Positions 8,961 to 17,870 of a DNA stretch of 64,000 bases are shown one piece after another. The stretch lies in contig NZ_CP040443.1 in NCBI RefSeq assembly GCF_005843885.1, forward strand, positions 1,984,001 to 2,048,000. The letters run 5' to 3'. Numbering within the stretch: the stretch's first letter is position 1; the number at the start of each line of letters is the position of its first letter. Made by a program: the position numbers and the translations under genes. The notes under the pieces are model-generated. The model did no database searches. It had not been told where the DNA came from and saw nothing but the letters and a program-made list of their open reading frames with translations. Origin of the DNA: Escherichia sp. E4742 (GTDB lineage: Bacteria; Pseudomonadota; Gammaproteobacteria; Enterobacterales; Enterobacteriaceae).

Positions 8961-9377
8961 CCACACAGGCCCGGAAAATAACATCCTTTAATACTTGTTA
9001 TGAGACAATTCTGCAATCCAGGTTTCTTTCGTTCGCAAATAATTACCTGAGCAAATATTATCCAGAACCTTACTCTCTTTAATTATAAATAAAGTGAATT
9101 GTTAAAAATATTCAATAATAAATATATATATTAATTACACTCCTAATCAAAAACAGCATCAATAATCAACACCATACAATAAACTTGCCTTACATATCCC
9201 CCGCTCCAGGGGTAGGATTGAAAACGCTCTCCTGATTTTTCGATACATTCTCATGGCAAATAAATAATATATTTTCATCATAATTATTTATATCCCCATT
9301 TTATCAGGGAGAGGGATCTCAATTATCAATGCTTAATTACGTCATCCATTTAATGACATGAAACCGGAGCATTTTGC
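8961..9377. other. AT-rich intergenic region upstream of glmZ and aslA
   Basis: About 420 bases without a convincing gene. It holds the glmZ promoter at its left end (minus strand) and must hold the aslA promoter at its right end. The middle (about 9040-9180 and 9240-9300) is very AT-rich, with runs of TAATAT type that suit H-NS binding. A small CCCC-GCTCCA-GGGG hairpin lies near 9198-9213. I see no clear -35/-10 pair for aslA. Confidence 0.6.
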
Positions 9378-11033
9378 ATGGAAATTTCGTTTTCACCCAA
9401 ACTACTGGTGGTCGCAGTCGCCGCCGCTATTCCTTTACTGGCCAGTGCTGCAGATACTCCGTCAACCGCTACCGCGCGCGAAGGCTATGCCGGGTATGAT
9501 CACCCCAATCAGTATTTGGTTAAACCGGCAACCACTATTGCCGATAATATGATGCCTGTGATGCAGCATCCGGCACAGGATAAAGAAACTCAGCAGAAGC
9601 TGGCGGAATTAGAGAAAAAGACTGGTAAGAAACCGAACGTGGTTGTTTTCTTACTGGATGACGTGGGCTGGATGGATGTCGGCTTTAATGGCGGTGGCGT
9701 AGCGGTAGGTAACCCAACGCCAGATATTGACGCCGTTGCCAGCCAGGGGCTGATTTTAACCTCTGCGTATTCTCAACCGAGTTCTTCCCCTACCCGCGCC
9801 ACCATTCTCACCGGGCAATACTCCATCCACCACGGCATTCTAATGCCGCCGATGTACGGGCAACCAGGCGGACTGCAAGGGTTAACCACTCTGCCGCAAT
9901 TGCTGCACGACCAAGGTTACGTCACTCAGGCCATCGGGAAATGGCATATGGGGGAAAACAAAGAGTCGCAGCCGCAGAACGTCGGCTTTGATGATTTCCG
10001 TGGCTTTAACTCAGTGTCCGATATGTATACCGAATGGCGCGATGTTCACGTCAATCCGGAAGTCGCCCTGAGTCCGGACCGTTCTGAATACATCAAGCAA
10101 TTACCATTTAGCAAAGATGATGTTCATGCGGTGCGCGGCGGTGAACAACAGGCCATTGCCGACATTACGCCGAAATATATGGAAGATCTGGATCAGCGCT
10201 GGATGGAATATGGCGTTAAGTTCCTCGACAAGATGGCGAAGAGCGATAAGCCTTTCTTCTTATATTACGGTACGCGCGGCTGCCACTTCGATAACTACCC
10301 GAACGCCAAATATGCGGGAAGTTCTCCGGCACGCACCTCGTATGGCGACTGTATGGTGGAGATGAACGATGTATTCGCTAATCTGTATAAAGCACTGGAG
10401 AAAAATGGTCAGCTGGATAACACGCTGATCGTCTTTACCTCCGATAACGGACCGGAAGCTGAAGTACCGCCGCACGGTCGCACACCGTTCCGTGGTGCGA
10501 AAGGATCGACCTGGGAAGGCGGCGTTCGCGTTCCGACTTTCGTGTACTGGAAAGGCATGATCCAACCGCGTAAATCTGACGGTATTGTTGATCTGGCAGA
10601 TCTCTTCCCAACCGCTCTGGATCTGGCGGGGCATCCTGGGGCGAAAGTGGCGAATTTAGTGCCGAAAACCACCTTTATCGATGGTGTAGACCAGACATCT
10701 TTCTTCCTGGGAACAAACGGCCAGTCTAACCGTAAGGCCGAGCACTACTTCCTCAACGGCAAACTCTCTGCTGTACGTATGGATGAGTTCAAATACCACG
10801 TGCTGATTCAGCAGCCATACGCTTATACCCAGAGCGGGTATCAGGGTGGGTTCACCGGCACGGTAATGCAAACAGCCGGATCGTCGGTGTTTAACCTCTA
10901 CACCGATCCACAGGAAAGCGACTCTATCGGCGTGCGCCATATTCCGATGGGAGTACCACTGCAAACCGAAATGCACGCGTATATGGAGATCCTGAAGAAA
11001 TACCCTCCACGCGCGCAGATTAAATCTGATTAA
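9378..11033 (+). CDS. aslA: AslA, periplasmic arylsulfatase-like protein
   Basis: AslA belongs to the type I sulfatase family. The 551-residue protein begins with a signal peptide (hydrophobic core about 8-22, likely cut after ASA near residue 24), so it is exported. Metal-binding Asp94-Asp95 lie in FLLDDVGWMD. The active-site signature is SSPTR at 136-140 with a TG end, a Ser-type site in which Ser136 would be converted to formylglycine. The adjacent convergent gene aslB encodes the radical-SAM maturase expected to do this. The natural substrate is not known. AslA has been linked to brain endothelial invasion in K1 strains. Confidence 0.95.
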   Translation: MEISFSPKLLVVAVAAAIPLLASAADTPSTATAREGYAGYDHPNQYLVKPATTIADNMMPVMQHPAQDKETQQKLAELEKKTGKKPNVVVFLLDDVGWMDVGFNGGGVAVGNPTPDIDAVASQGLILTSAYSQPSSSPTRATILTGQYSIHHGILMPPMYGQPGGLQGLTTLPQLLHDQGYVTQAIGKWHMGENKESQPQNVGFDDFRGFNSVSDMYTEWRDVHVNPEVALSPDRSEYIKQLPFSKDDVHAVRGGEQQAIADITPKYMEDLDQRWMEYGVKFLDKMAKSDKPFFLYYGTRGCHFDNYPNAKYAGSSPARTSYGDCMVEMNDVFANLYKALEKNGQLDNTLIVFTSDNGPEAEVPPHGRTPFRGAKGSTWEGGVRVPTFVYWKGMIQPRKSDGIVDLADLFPTALDLAGHPGAKVANLVPKTTFIDGVDQTSFFLGTNGQSNRKAEHYFLNGKLSAVRMDEFKYHVLIQQPYAYTQSGYQGGFTGTVMQTAGSSVFNLYTDPQESDSIGVRHIPMGVPLQTEMHAYMEILKKYPPRAQIKSD

Positions 11034-11060
11034 GCTGGCGCTATCGCTGAGATCTGCCTT

Positions 11061-11166
11061 TGCCAGATGCGATGCTGACGCATCTTATCCAGCATACAGA
11101 ACGCTGCAATTTATTGAATTTGCACGATCATGTAGTCCGGATAAGGCGTTTACGCCGCATCCGGCA
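11061..11166. repeat. Pair of REP sequences (BIME) between aslA and aslB
   Basis: Two palindromic units are visible: a degenerate one at 11061-11092 (TGCCAGATGCG... TTATCCAGC) and a canonical one at 11135-11166 (TCCGGATAAGGCG... CGCATCCGGCA). They flank an AT-rich spacer in the gap between convergent genes, the usual setting for a BIME. Confidence 0.85.
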
Positions 11167-11177
11167 ATCAACCGCAG

Positions 11178-11202
11178 GCGGCCACAAAATGGCCGCTTTT
11201 TT
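11178..11202 (+). terminator. Rho-independent terminator after aslA
   Basis: GCGGCCA and TGGCCGC arms enclose a CAAAA loop, followed by six T residues on the plus strand. The tail overlaps the stop codon of the convergent aslB gene. Confidence 0.88.
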
Positions 11203-12436
11203 ACTTATTCACCACCATCAAATGTGCCTGCATAATGTCGCTGGCCGGGCGTCCGTGCGCCAGCAAATCAGCCATTGCTTTAAGATACGGCGGTAGATGG
11301 CGGAAATAGCGTTGATATCCGGCACACAAATAATTCAGCCCAGGTTTACCGCTGGCATCGAGCATAAAGCGATGTTTCGGGCAGCCTCCCCAGCACGCTT
11401 TTAACACGTTGCAACTGCGACACTGCGCCGGTAACTGCTTAAATTTATCTTCACCAAAAGTCTGCTGCTGCGGAGAATCTACCATTTCTGCAATTGTCTG
11501 CTGATGCATATTCCCCAGTCGATATTGCGGATAAACATAGTGATCGCAGGCGTAAACGTCGCCGTTGTGTTCAACAATCACCGAGCGCCCACAGGTTGGC
11601 TGATGATGGCAAACCGCACCCGGCGCACCGACAAAATTGGCAAACGCCCATTCGATATTCATCACGAAAATCTTGCCGACGTCGCGTTTGATCCAGTGGT
11701 CAAAAATCGCCACCAAAAACTCACCGAATTCCTCGGGGCGCACCGACCATTCCGTCAGTTCACCCTGAATATCGCCGGGGGCGTGTAACTTAAGTCCATC
11801 ATGAGCAGACGTTTCATCCACCAGCCGCTCCACCACCGGAATAAACTGGATGAATTCGACTCCCGCATCGCACAAAAAATCATAAACCTGCAACGGTTGC
11901 TGCGCGCTGGTGCGGTTGACGCAGACCAGCACGTTATAGTCGACATGATGTTTTTGCAGGAGCGTAAGGGCACGCATCACCAGCTTCTGCGTTGGTCTGC
12001 CACCTTTGGTCACGCGATATTGATTGTGGATCTCAGCCGGACCATCCAGCGATAACCCAACAAGAAAATGCTTTTCTGCCAGAAATGCACACCATTCGTC
12101 ATCGAGCAGCACGCCGTTAGTCTGGAAGCTGTTACTTATCTTCCTGCCAGCACCATATTTCGCCTGTAGCGCCACGGCACGGCGGTAAAACTCCAGCCCG
12201 AGTAACGTTGGTTCGCCGCCCTGCCAGGTAAAAGCCACTTCGTTTTGTGGTTCACTGGCAGCGATATAGTGACGGACATACGCTTCCAGCGTGTCATCGT
12301 CCATATGCGTGACTGGCTTTTCGCGATAAAGGGATTGTTTTTCGAGATAAAAACAGTAGTCACAGTTCAGATTACAATCGGAACCGCTCGGTTTCGCCAT
12401 CACATGAAAAGCACGCGTTGGAACCTGTTGCAGCAT
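11201..12436 (-). CDS. aslB: AslB, radical-SAM anaerobic sulfatase maturase
   Basis: AslB is the anSME-type enzyme that oxidises the active-site Ser or Cys of a sulfatase to formylglycine. The start at 12436 (MLQQVPTRAF) gives 411 residues, the family length in E. coli, with an AGGAGC ribosome site just upstream; a longer in-frame ORF reaching 12580 has no such support. The radical-SAM motif is seen near the N-terminus as C-x3-C-x2-C (CNLNCDYC). The C-terminal SPASM-type cysteine cluster is visible in CGRS, CDHY, CRSCNVLKACWGGC and C near YLCAGY. Its target is expected to be AslA, encoded next door and convergent. Confidence 0.95.
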   Translation of the reverse strand: MLQQVPTRAFHVMAKPSGSDCNLNCDYCFYLEKQSLYREKPVTHMDDDTLEAYVRHYIAASEPQNEVAFTWQGGEPTLLGLEFYRRAVALQAKYGAGRKISNSFQTNGVLLDDEWCAFLAEKHFLVGLSLDGPAEIHNQYRVTKGGRPTQKLVMRALTLLQKHHVDYNVLVCVNRTSAQQPLQVYDFLCDAGVEFIQFIPVVERLVDETSAHDGLKLHAPGDIQGELTEWSVRPEEFGEFLVAIFDHWIKRDVGKIFVMNIEWAFANFVGAPGAVCHHQPTCGRSVIVEHNGDVYACDHYVYPQYRLGNMHQQTIAEMVDSPQQQTFGEDKFKQLPAQCRSCNVLKACWGGCPKHRFMLDASGKPGLNYLCAGYQRYFRHLPPYLKAMADLLAHGRPASDIMQAHLMVVNK

Positions 12437-12553
12437 GGTCGCTCCTTGCCTGAAGTCGTCCTTCGATGAATTTAAGGGCGAAATAATACCGTGTGGCAAT
12501 GAGTTACTACGGGCGTTTATTGCGAAGGGAGAGTGATGAAATGCACAGAAAAC

Positions 12554-12583
12554 AAAAAACCCCGCCGAAGCGGGGTTCAAAAT
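12554..12583 (-). terminator. Terminator of the argX-hisR-leuT-proM tRNA operon
   Basis: Read on the minus strand, AACCCCGC-TTCG-GCGGGGTT is followed by TTTTGT. It lies just after proM and ends the tRNA transcript. Confidence 0.9.
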
Positions 12584-12660
12584 TGGTCGGCGAGAGAGGA
12601 TTCGAACCTCCGACCCACTGGTCCCAAACCAGTTGCGCTACCAAGCTGCGCTACTCGCCG
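12584..12660 (-). tRNA. proM: tRNA-Pro (anticodon TGG)
   Basis: A 77-nt cloverleaf on the minus strand begins CGGCGAGTAGCGCAG and ends with an encoded CCA. The anticodon loop reads TTTGGGA, giving anticodon TGG. It is the last gene of the argX-hisR-leuT-proM operon. Confidence 0.97.
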
Positions 12661-12702
12661 AAATACTGCTTTTTGAATTTTTAGTTCAATTCTTTAAAGT
12701 CG

Positions 12703-12789
12703 TGGTGCGAGGGGGGGGACTTGAACCCCCACGTCCGTAAGAACACTAACACCTGAAGCTAGCGCGTCTACCAATTCCGCCACCTTCGC
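12703..12789 (-). tRNA. leuT: tRNA-Leu (anticodon CAG)
   Basis: An 87-nt class II tRNA on the minus strand with a long variable arm and encoded CCA. The anticodon loop carries CAG. The variable arm reads GTTC-TTAC-GGAC, with one T-G wobble where I recall a C-G pair in K-12 leuT. Confidence 0.97.
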
Positions 12790-12809
12790 ATTGTCACAAC
12801 TTCTAATAA

Positions 12810-12886
12810 TGGGGTGGCTAATGGGATTCGAACCCACGACAACTGGAATCACAATCCAGGGCTCTACCAACTGAGCTATAGCCACC
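12810..12886 (-). tRNA. hisR: tRNA-His (anticodon GTG)
   Basis: A 77-nt cloverleaf on the minus strand, starting GGTGGCTATAGC with the extra G(-1) typical of tRNA-His encoded in the DNA, anticodon GTG, encoded CCA. Confidence 0.97.
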
Positions 12887-12943
12887 ACTACAAATCTTGT
12901 TACGCGGTATTACTACCACCGCAGCTCAAGCGCCGGGACTAAA

Positions 12944-13020
<77 letters not shown>

Positions 13021-13122
13021 TTAGCGCCGTTGCGGGGGTGGATAATACGGACTTCCCACCCCTCTGTCTAGTCCCTTTTTAAATAAAATGCGCGTTTGGT
13101 TACGGTTTGTGCGCTTTGCTGA

Positions 13123-14508
13123 TTATTTCTCCAGTTTATGCGCTTTACCGTGCCGATTAAGGCCAAAAACTTTATAAATCGCCGTCACCGCCAGCATGAA
13201 GATGATGCCGACAAACAGCGACATACGGGTATCTTCATTAAAGTACATACCGATCAAAACGCAAATCAGGAATGCCATTGTTACGTAGTTGGCCCACGGG
13301 AACAGGATTGAGCGGAACGGATGGCTAGCAATTGCCGCTTTATGCGCACGACGAAAACGCAGCTGGCTTATCAATATCACAAACCATGGCACCATCCCCG
13401 GAAGCACGCTGGCACTGTAGACGTAGACAAACACACGCTGCGGATTGGGAATGATGTAGTTCAGGCATGAGCCAATTAGCAGAATAGCAATAGATACTGC
13501 CACACCCGCAACCGGTACGCCGTGACGGGAAACTTTCGCCATTGCCGCCGGCAACTGACGGTTTTTCGCCAGCGCGTAGAGCATACGTCCGCAACTGTAC
13601 ATGCCACTGTTACAGCCAGAGAGCGCAGCCGTCAGCACCACAAAGTTGATAATGCCCGCCGCTGCGGTAATGCCGATTTTGGCGAAAGTCAGTACGAACG
13701 GGCTGCCGTTGCTGCCTATTTCATTCCACGGGAAGATGGTGACGATAACGAAAATCGCGCCAACGTAGAAAATCAGGATTCGCCACAGCACCTTGCCTAC
13801 GGCACTGCGCAGCGTCACCTGCGGATTCTTCGCTTCACCGGCAGTAATACCGATCAGCTCTACGCCCTGGTAGGACGCCACCACGATACACAGTGCGGTC
13901 AGGAACCCTTTCCAGCCACCCGCAAAGAAACCGCCATGCTCTGTGAGATTGCTAAAACCAATCGACTGCCCGCCATTGCCAAAGCCAAAGAAAATCACGC
14001 CCAGGCCAATGACAATCATCACGATAATCGTGGTGACTTTGATCATCGCGAACCAGAACTCGATTTCACCGTACAACCGCACCGCTGCCAGATTCGCCAG
14101 TGCCACCAGCGCCACCGCGATCAATGCTGGTATCCACTGCGCCATCTCCGGGAACCAGAACTGGACATAAACGCCAATGGCGGTGATTTCCGAGATCCCC
14201 ACCGCCATCCACATAAACCAGTAAGACCAGGCGGTGAGATAGCCAAAGAACGGGCTCATGTAACGATGCGCATAAACGGCGAACGAACCGGTAACCGGTT
14301 CGAGGAACAACATTTCGCCCATTGAACGCATGATGAAAAAGACGAACAGCCCGGCGATGATATAGGCCAACAATACGGATGGCCCGGCCCATTTCAGGGT
14401 GCTGGCGGCCCCCATAAACAGACCAACGCCAATGGTGCCCCCCAGGGCGATGAGTTCGATATGTCGAGCTTCCAGCCCACGCTGTAGCTCTGGTTTGTTA
14501 TCTGCCAT
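13123..14508 (-). CDS. thrP: ThrP (YifK), threonine/serine:H+ symporter
   Basis: This 461-residue inner-membrane protein belongs to the amino acid-polyamine-organocation (APC) family, with about 12 membrane segments visible as hydrophobic blocks. The family signature GGTIGVGLFMG near residues 23-33 lies in the first unwound helix that binds the substrate. E. coli YifK has been shown to import threonine and serine. In E. coli the gene is controlled by Lrp and by the small RNA GcvB. It lies downstream of the wec operon on the same strand but is separated from it by 190 bases with a hairpin. Confidence 0.95.
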   Translation of the reverse strand: MADNKPELQRGLEARHIELIALGGTIGVGLFMGAASTLKWAGPSVLLAYIIAGLFVFFIMRSMGEMLFLEPVTGSFAVYAHRYMSPFFGYLTAWSYWFMWMAVGISEITAIGVYVQFWFPEMAQWIPALIAVALVALANLAAVRLYGEIEFWFAMIKVTTIIVMIVIGLGVIFFGFGNGGQSIGFSNLTEHGGFFAGGWKGFLTALCIVVASYQGVELIGITAGEAKNPQVTLRSAVGKVLWRILIFYVGAIFVIVTIFPWNEIGSNGSPFVLTFAKIGITAAAGIINFVVLTAALSGCNSGMYSCGRMLYALAKNRQLPAAMAKVSRHGVPVAGVAVSIAILLIGSCLNYIIPNPQRVFVYVYSASVLPGMVPWFVILISQLRFRRAHKAAIASHPFRSILFPWANYVTMAFLICVLIGMYFNEDTRMSLFVGIIFMLAVTAIYKVFGLNRHGKAHKLEK

Positions 14509-14656
14509 AAATCCTCGTGTTGTGTTTGCATGCTTTCCGGTGTTACCGGTTATCGTTATGGGTACATCGAGTGTTGCGAATGTTTTCGTAATTCAGGAGA
14601 AATGGCAAATAAAGCATTAAAAATTTGAATGCTTTGTGTAATAAAAAGACAGGCAG

Positions 14657-14680
14657 GCGACGAAGTAACCACTCCGTCGC
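14657..14680 (-). terminator. Hairpin after wecG, possible terminator of the ECA operon
   Basis: On the minus strand GCGACGGAG and CTTCGTCGC form a nine-pair stem with a six-base loop. The T-rich stretch (CTTTTTATT) follows only after a few bases, so the terminator call is moderate. Confidence 0.5.
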
Positions 14681-14698
14681 TTTACAGAGAAAGGAAAA

Positions 14699-15439
14699 TC
14701 AGAGATCGCCGGTGTAATGCCAGCGTAAATAACGCAGCAAACGAAGCTGGCGCTTAATGCGACTCGGCTGCGAAAGCAGTCTATAAAGCCACTCCAGTCC
14801 CAGTTTTTGCCAGATTTTCGGCGCGCGTTTTACGTGACCGGTAAAGACATCGTACGTTCCACCAACGCCCATATACAGAGCATTAGGGTGCACCAGGCGG
14901 CAGTCGCGCATGAAGATCTCCTGCTTTGGTGACCCCATTGCGACAGTGACGATTTGCGCACCACTGGCGTGAATACGCTCAAACAGCGCCTGACGCTGCT
15001 CAGGCTTGAAATAACCGTCCTGGCTGCCAACGATATTCACATTCCACTGGTTGCGCAGTTTAGCTTCGGTCTGCGCCAGCACATCAGGTTTACCACCCAC
15101 AAGAAACACCGGCGTCCCTTCCTTGCCAGCGCGCGCCATTACTTCTTCCCAGAGATCGGCACCGGCAACGCGGGAAACCTGTGCCTGCGGGTACTTTTTA
15201 CGCACCGACCGCACAACGCTAATGCCATCGGCATATTTAAATTCGGCAGCGTTAATTAACTCCCTGACCTCGGCGTTATCTTCAATGGTCAGCATTTTTT
15301 CGGCATTAATGGCAACCAGCGTTCCCTGCTTAAGCCGCCCGTCAGCGAACAGATAATCGAGGGCATGCTGCATATCACGCCAACCGATCAACTGTAAGCC
15401 ACGCAGCGTATAGGTCGGTGCCGTGGTGTTGTTATTCAT
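14699..15439 (-). CDS. wecG: WecG, UDP-N-acetyl-D-mannosaminuronate transferase
   Basis: WecG (RffM) adds ManNAcA from UDP-ManNAcA to the undecaprenyl-PP-GlcNAc made by WecA, giving ECA lipid II. The 246-residue protein belongs to the WecG/TagA/CpsF glycosyltransferase family (GT26). The conserved central segment with FLVGGKPDV and VAMGSPKQEIF (about 115-180) is plain. It has no membrane segment and probably docks on the inner face of the inner membrane. It is the last wec gene, two bases after wzyE. Confidence 0.95.
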   Translation of the reverse strand: MNNNTTAPTYTLRGLQLIGWRDMQHALDYLFADGRLKQGTLVAINAEKMLTIEDNAEVRELINAAEFKYADGISVVRSVRKKYPQAQVSRVAGADLWEEVMARAGKEGTPVFLVGGKPDVLAQTEAKLRNQWNVNIVGSQDGYFKPEQRQALFERIHASGAQIVTVAMGSPKQEIFMRDCRLVHPNALYMGVGGTYDVFTGHVKRAPKIWQKLGLEWLYRLLSQPSRIKRQLRLLRYLRWHYTGDL

Positions 15440-15441
15440 TG

Positions 15442-16794
15442 TTATCCTTCAACCTGCGTCCGGAGCGATGATTTTATTCGTTTATGAACGAGTCCGGCGC
15501 TATCAAAAAGCCAGTACAACAGTTTTGCAATCATCAGGCTTGCGCCGAAGACCACGATAAAAAAGACGACACGCGAGACAAACGAATCCAACCCTTCGCG
15601 CGCCAGCACGATCATATTGAAGATCGCCCCGAAGCAGAAACTGTGGAGAATCGCAGCCTTATAGCGATTAGTTTCGCGGTTGCCCAGCTCATACAACCAG
15701 TCGAACCATTTGATGATCAGACCAACCACAATCGCCCCGAGCGGGATGAACAACGCGCCGCCCATAACAACCAGTGAGCCTATAAGCGTAGGCGAGATCG
15801 CCAGCCCGGAGTGGTTATTCAGCACTTCCCAGGTAAAGTAGTTGGCGGAGTTCAGCACCATACTCGGGCGACCCGGCCACAGCCAGGAAGGGATAAAGAC
15901 ATAGAAATCGCGAACAATTGGTGCCAGCCCCTGGAAGTCGATGTTGTCGTAGTTCTGCAACAGCAGCGCCAGATTCTCCCACGGCGAGAAGGTGTCGCGG
16001 GTGAGATAGAGAAACGTATAGAACGCCTCATCGCCGCTGACGCTCATTCCATAGCGTTTTAGCGCCAGCCAGAACATGCCAACAATCCCCAGCACGCCCG
16101 CCGCCGCCAGCATCCACAACGAAATCCAGCCGCGAATAATGCCGATAAACAGGAAGATAGCGAACGCGATAATGATATTGGCGCGAGTGCCGCCGACAAT
16201 CATGTAAGTCAGCAAACCGAAGGCAACCGTGCTGACGAGGAAAAACAACCACGCTTTACTGTCCTGGCGCAGAAAGTAGACCACTAACATTGCCGGGATG
16301 AAAAAGTAAAAGAAACGCTTTAACGCCACACCAGAGACTTCGCTGGAGAAGATCTGGCTGTAGGAGTTAAGCCGGAACAGCAAAAAACCGTTATGCATGA
16401 AAAAGATGCCAACGCTCACCAGCGCGATGCCCATCAGAATCACCCACGTGAGATTGGTTTCCACGCGGTTCATGGTAAACACTGGACGGCGCGGTGCATC
16501 GGCAACGCGTTTGCGTAAACGTGTTTTGTAAGTGACGTAGTAAACTGCGTAAAATCCCCCCGCAGAAAGTAACGCCTGCAACAAGATCTCTGGCGGCACC
16601 ACGGCAACATCAAAGCGAAACACCAGCAAGCTGGTCAGCGGGAAGCCGAAGAAAAAGGTCAGCAAAAACAGCAATGAAAAGAAGACATTGAAGTTAAAGC
16701 GCACGCGACGAAATTCAAACCATGTCAGCGTGGCGATAAACAGCGTGCAGAGCAGCCAGACAACAAAAAGACCGCTAAATTGCAGCAGGCTCAT
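15442..16794 (-). CDS. wzyE: WzyE, ECA polymerase
   Basis: WzyE polymerises ECA trisaccharide repeats in the periplasmic leaflet, with chain length set by WzzE. The 450-residue protein is almost wholly hydrophobic, with about 11 membrane segments and a larger periplasmic loop in the second half (around RDTFSPWENL), typical of Wzy proteins. The start overlaps the wecF stop by four bases (ATGA-type), so the two are translationally coupled. Confidence 0.95.
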   Translation of the reverse strand: MSLLQFSGLFVVWLLCTLFIATLTWFEFRRVRFNFNVFFSLLFLLTFFFGFPLTSLLVFRFDVAVVPPEILLQALLSAGGFYAVYYVTYKTRLRKRVADAPRRPVFTMNRVETNLTWVILMGIALVSVGIFFMHNGFLLFRLNSYSQIFSSEVSGVALKRFFYFFIPAMLVVYFLRQDSKAWLFFLVSTVAFGLLTYMIVGGTRANIIIAFAIFLFIGIIRGWISLWMLAAAGVLGIVGMFWLALKRYGMSVSGDEAFYTFLYLTRDTFSPWENLALLLQNYDNIDFQGLAPIVRDFYVFIPSWLWPGRPSMVLNSANYFTWEVLNNHSGLAISPTLIGSLVVMGGALFIPLGAIVVGLIIKWFDWLYELGNRETNRYKAAILHSFCFGAIFNMIVLAREGLDSFVSRVVFFIVVFGASLMIAKLLYWLFDSAGLVHKRIKSSLRTQVEG

Positions 16795-17870
16795 GCGACC
16801 TCCCCGGTAGCAATAGCCAGCGCCCGCTGCCAGCCTTGCAGATAGTTCGGGCTAAAGAAGGCAATGGTGTTTTTATCCACCGACGCCAACTGGCGCTGCG
16901 CTTCACGCACAATATCTTCGTTGAGATCGTCAGTGGTAAACAGCACCGGCAAATGCTGCTCTGTCATATCCTGCCAGAACGGATTTTCCCGGTTAAGCAC
17001 ACAAGGAATGCCCGCCTGAATCAGTAAACACAGCGTACCAATGCCCTGCTGGCGGGCAAAAATAAAGTAGCCGAGATCGCACTGGCGAAGTAGCGCCAGA
17101 TAGGCGTCAAATTCCAGTTTTTCGCTCAGAACTTGCAGATTTTCTTCGCTGAATAACTCGAGCCCCGCCTGACGAACTTCGTCGATATACGCTGCGTTAT
17201 TAGGCGGATAGCCCATCGGTACAACCACTTTTACCGTATCGCCAAACTGCTGATGAACAGCGCGCAAGGCGGCGATATGCTCATTGCTGCGATCGCCGGA
17301 GTTCCCTACCAAAATGGTCATTTTCCCTTCACGTTGCCGATCGTTCGCCATTGTATTGAGAGAAGGGTCCATCCGGGTTGGGAAGTAAATCAGTTCACCC
17401 CGCACCTTTGGATGCGTTTTGGCAAAAAAGCTCAAGTCTCCCCGAGTGGCAAATACACAGCCCACTCGCTTTTGTGCCAGTCGGCGCAACGGATAAAAAA
17501 GTTTATATTTCAATCCACTGGAAACTTCATAGAGATCTGCCCCCCAGATGTGCCAGTAAAACTGGCTGGGTTTGATTCCGCCACTAAGTAGCGCCAGCCA
17601 CAGCTTTGGATTGAACTGACCGTGGAAGAAAAACCGCTGCTGACGGTTAGCTTTCGCTTTAGCGATAACGGCTTCTGCCAGCGATTTTTTCCCAGGGAAA
17701 AATTGCACAGAAAGCGCCGGACAGCTATCACTTAAGCCGTCGTCCTTGCCAACAACCATAAACTCGCGCGCGTGCTCGCTCGTCGCGGCCAGCGCGTCAT
17801 TGAAAAACCGCAGAACGGTTTGGTTATGGTGAGGGATATCCGATCCCAGTACGTGAATCAGTACAGTCAT
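16791..17870 (-). CDS. wecF: WecF, TDP-Fuc4NAc:lipid II Fuc4NAc transferase
   Basis: WecF (RffT) adds 4-acetamido-4,6-dideoxy-D-galactose to ECA lipid II, completing the trisaccharide lipid III. The 359-residue length and sequence fit the GT56 family throughout. It is a peripheral membrane enzyme without clear membrane segments. It overlaps both wzxE and wzyE by four bases. Its donor sugar is made from dTDP-glucose by RffH, RffG, WecE and WecD; the first two are not encoded in this operon here. Confidence 0.95.
   Translation of the reverse strand: MTVLIHVLGSDIPHHNQTVLRFFNDALAATSEHAREFMVVGKDDGLSDSCPALSVQFFPGKKSLAEAVIAKAKANRQQRFFFHGQFNPKLWLALLSGGIKPSQFYWHIWGADLYEVSSGLKYKLFYPLRRLAQKRVGCVFATRGDLSFFAKTHPKVRGELIYFPTRMDPSLNTMANDRQREGKMTILVGNSGDRSNEHIAALRAVHQQFGDTVKVVVPMGYPPNNAAYIDEVRQAGLELFSEENLQVLSEKLEFDAYLALLRQCDLGYFIFARQQGIGTLCLLIQAGIPCVLNRENPFWQDMTEQHLPVLFTTDDLNEDIVREAQRQLASVDKNTIAFFSPNYLQGWQRALAIATGEVA

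Noticed and set aside
9358..9552. A 64-codon frame starting just before aslA
   Set aside because: It overlaps the aslA signal-peptide region in another frame and has no family resemblance.
11061..11166. Palindromes after aslA as an integration site of a mobile element
   Set aside because: They match REP/BIME units, which are common between convergent E. coli genes, and no mobility gene is near.
12436..12580. N-terminal extension of aslB by 48 residues
   Set aside because: The extension runs through the terminator side of the tRNA operon, has no ribosome site, and known AslB starts at MLQQVPTRAF.
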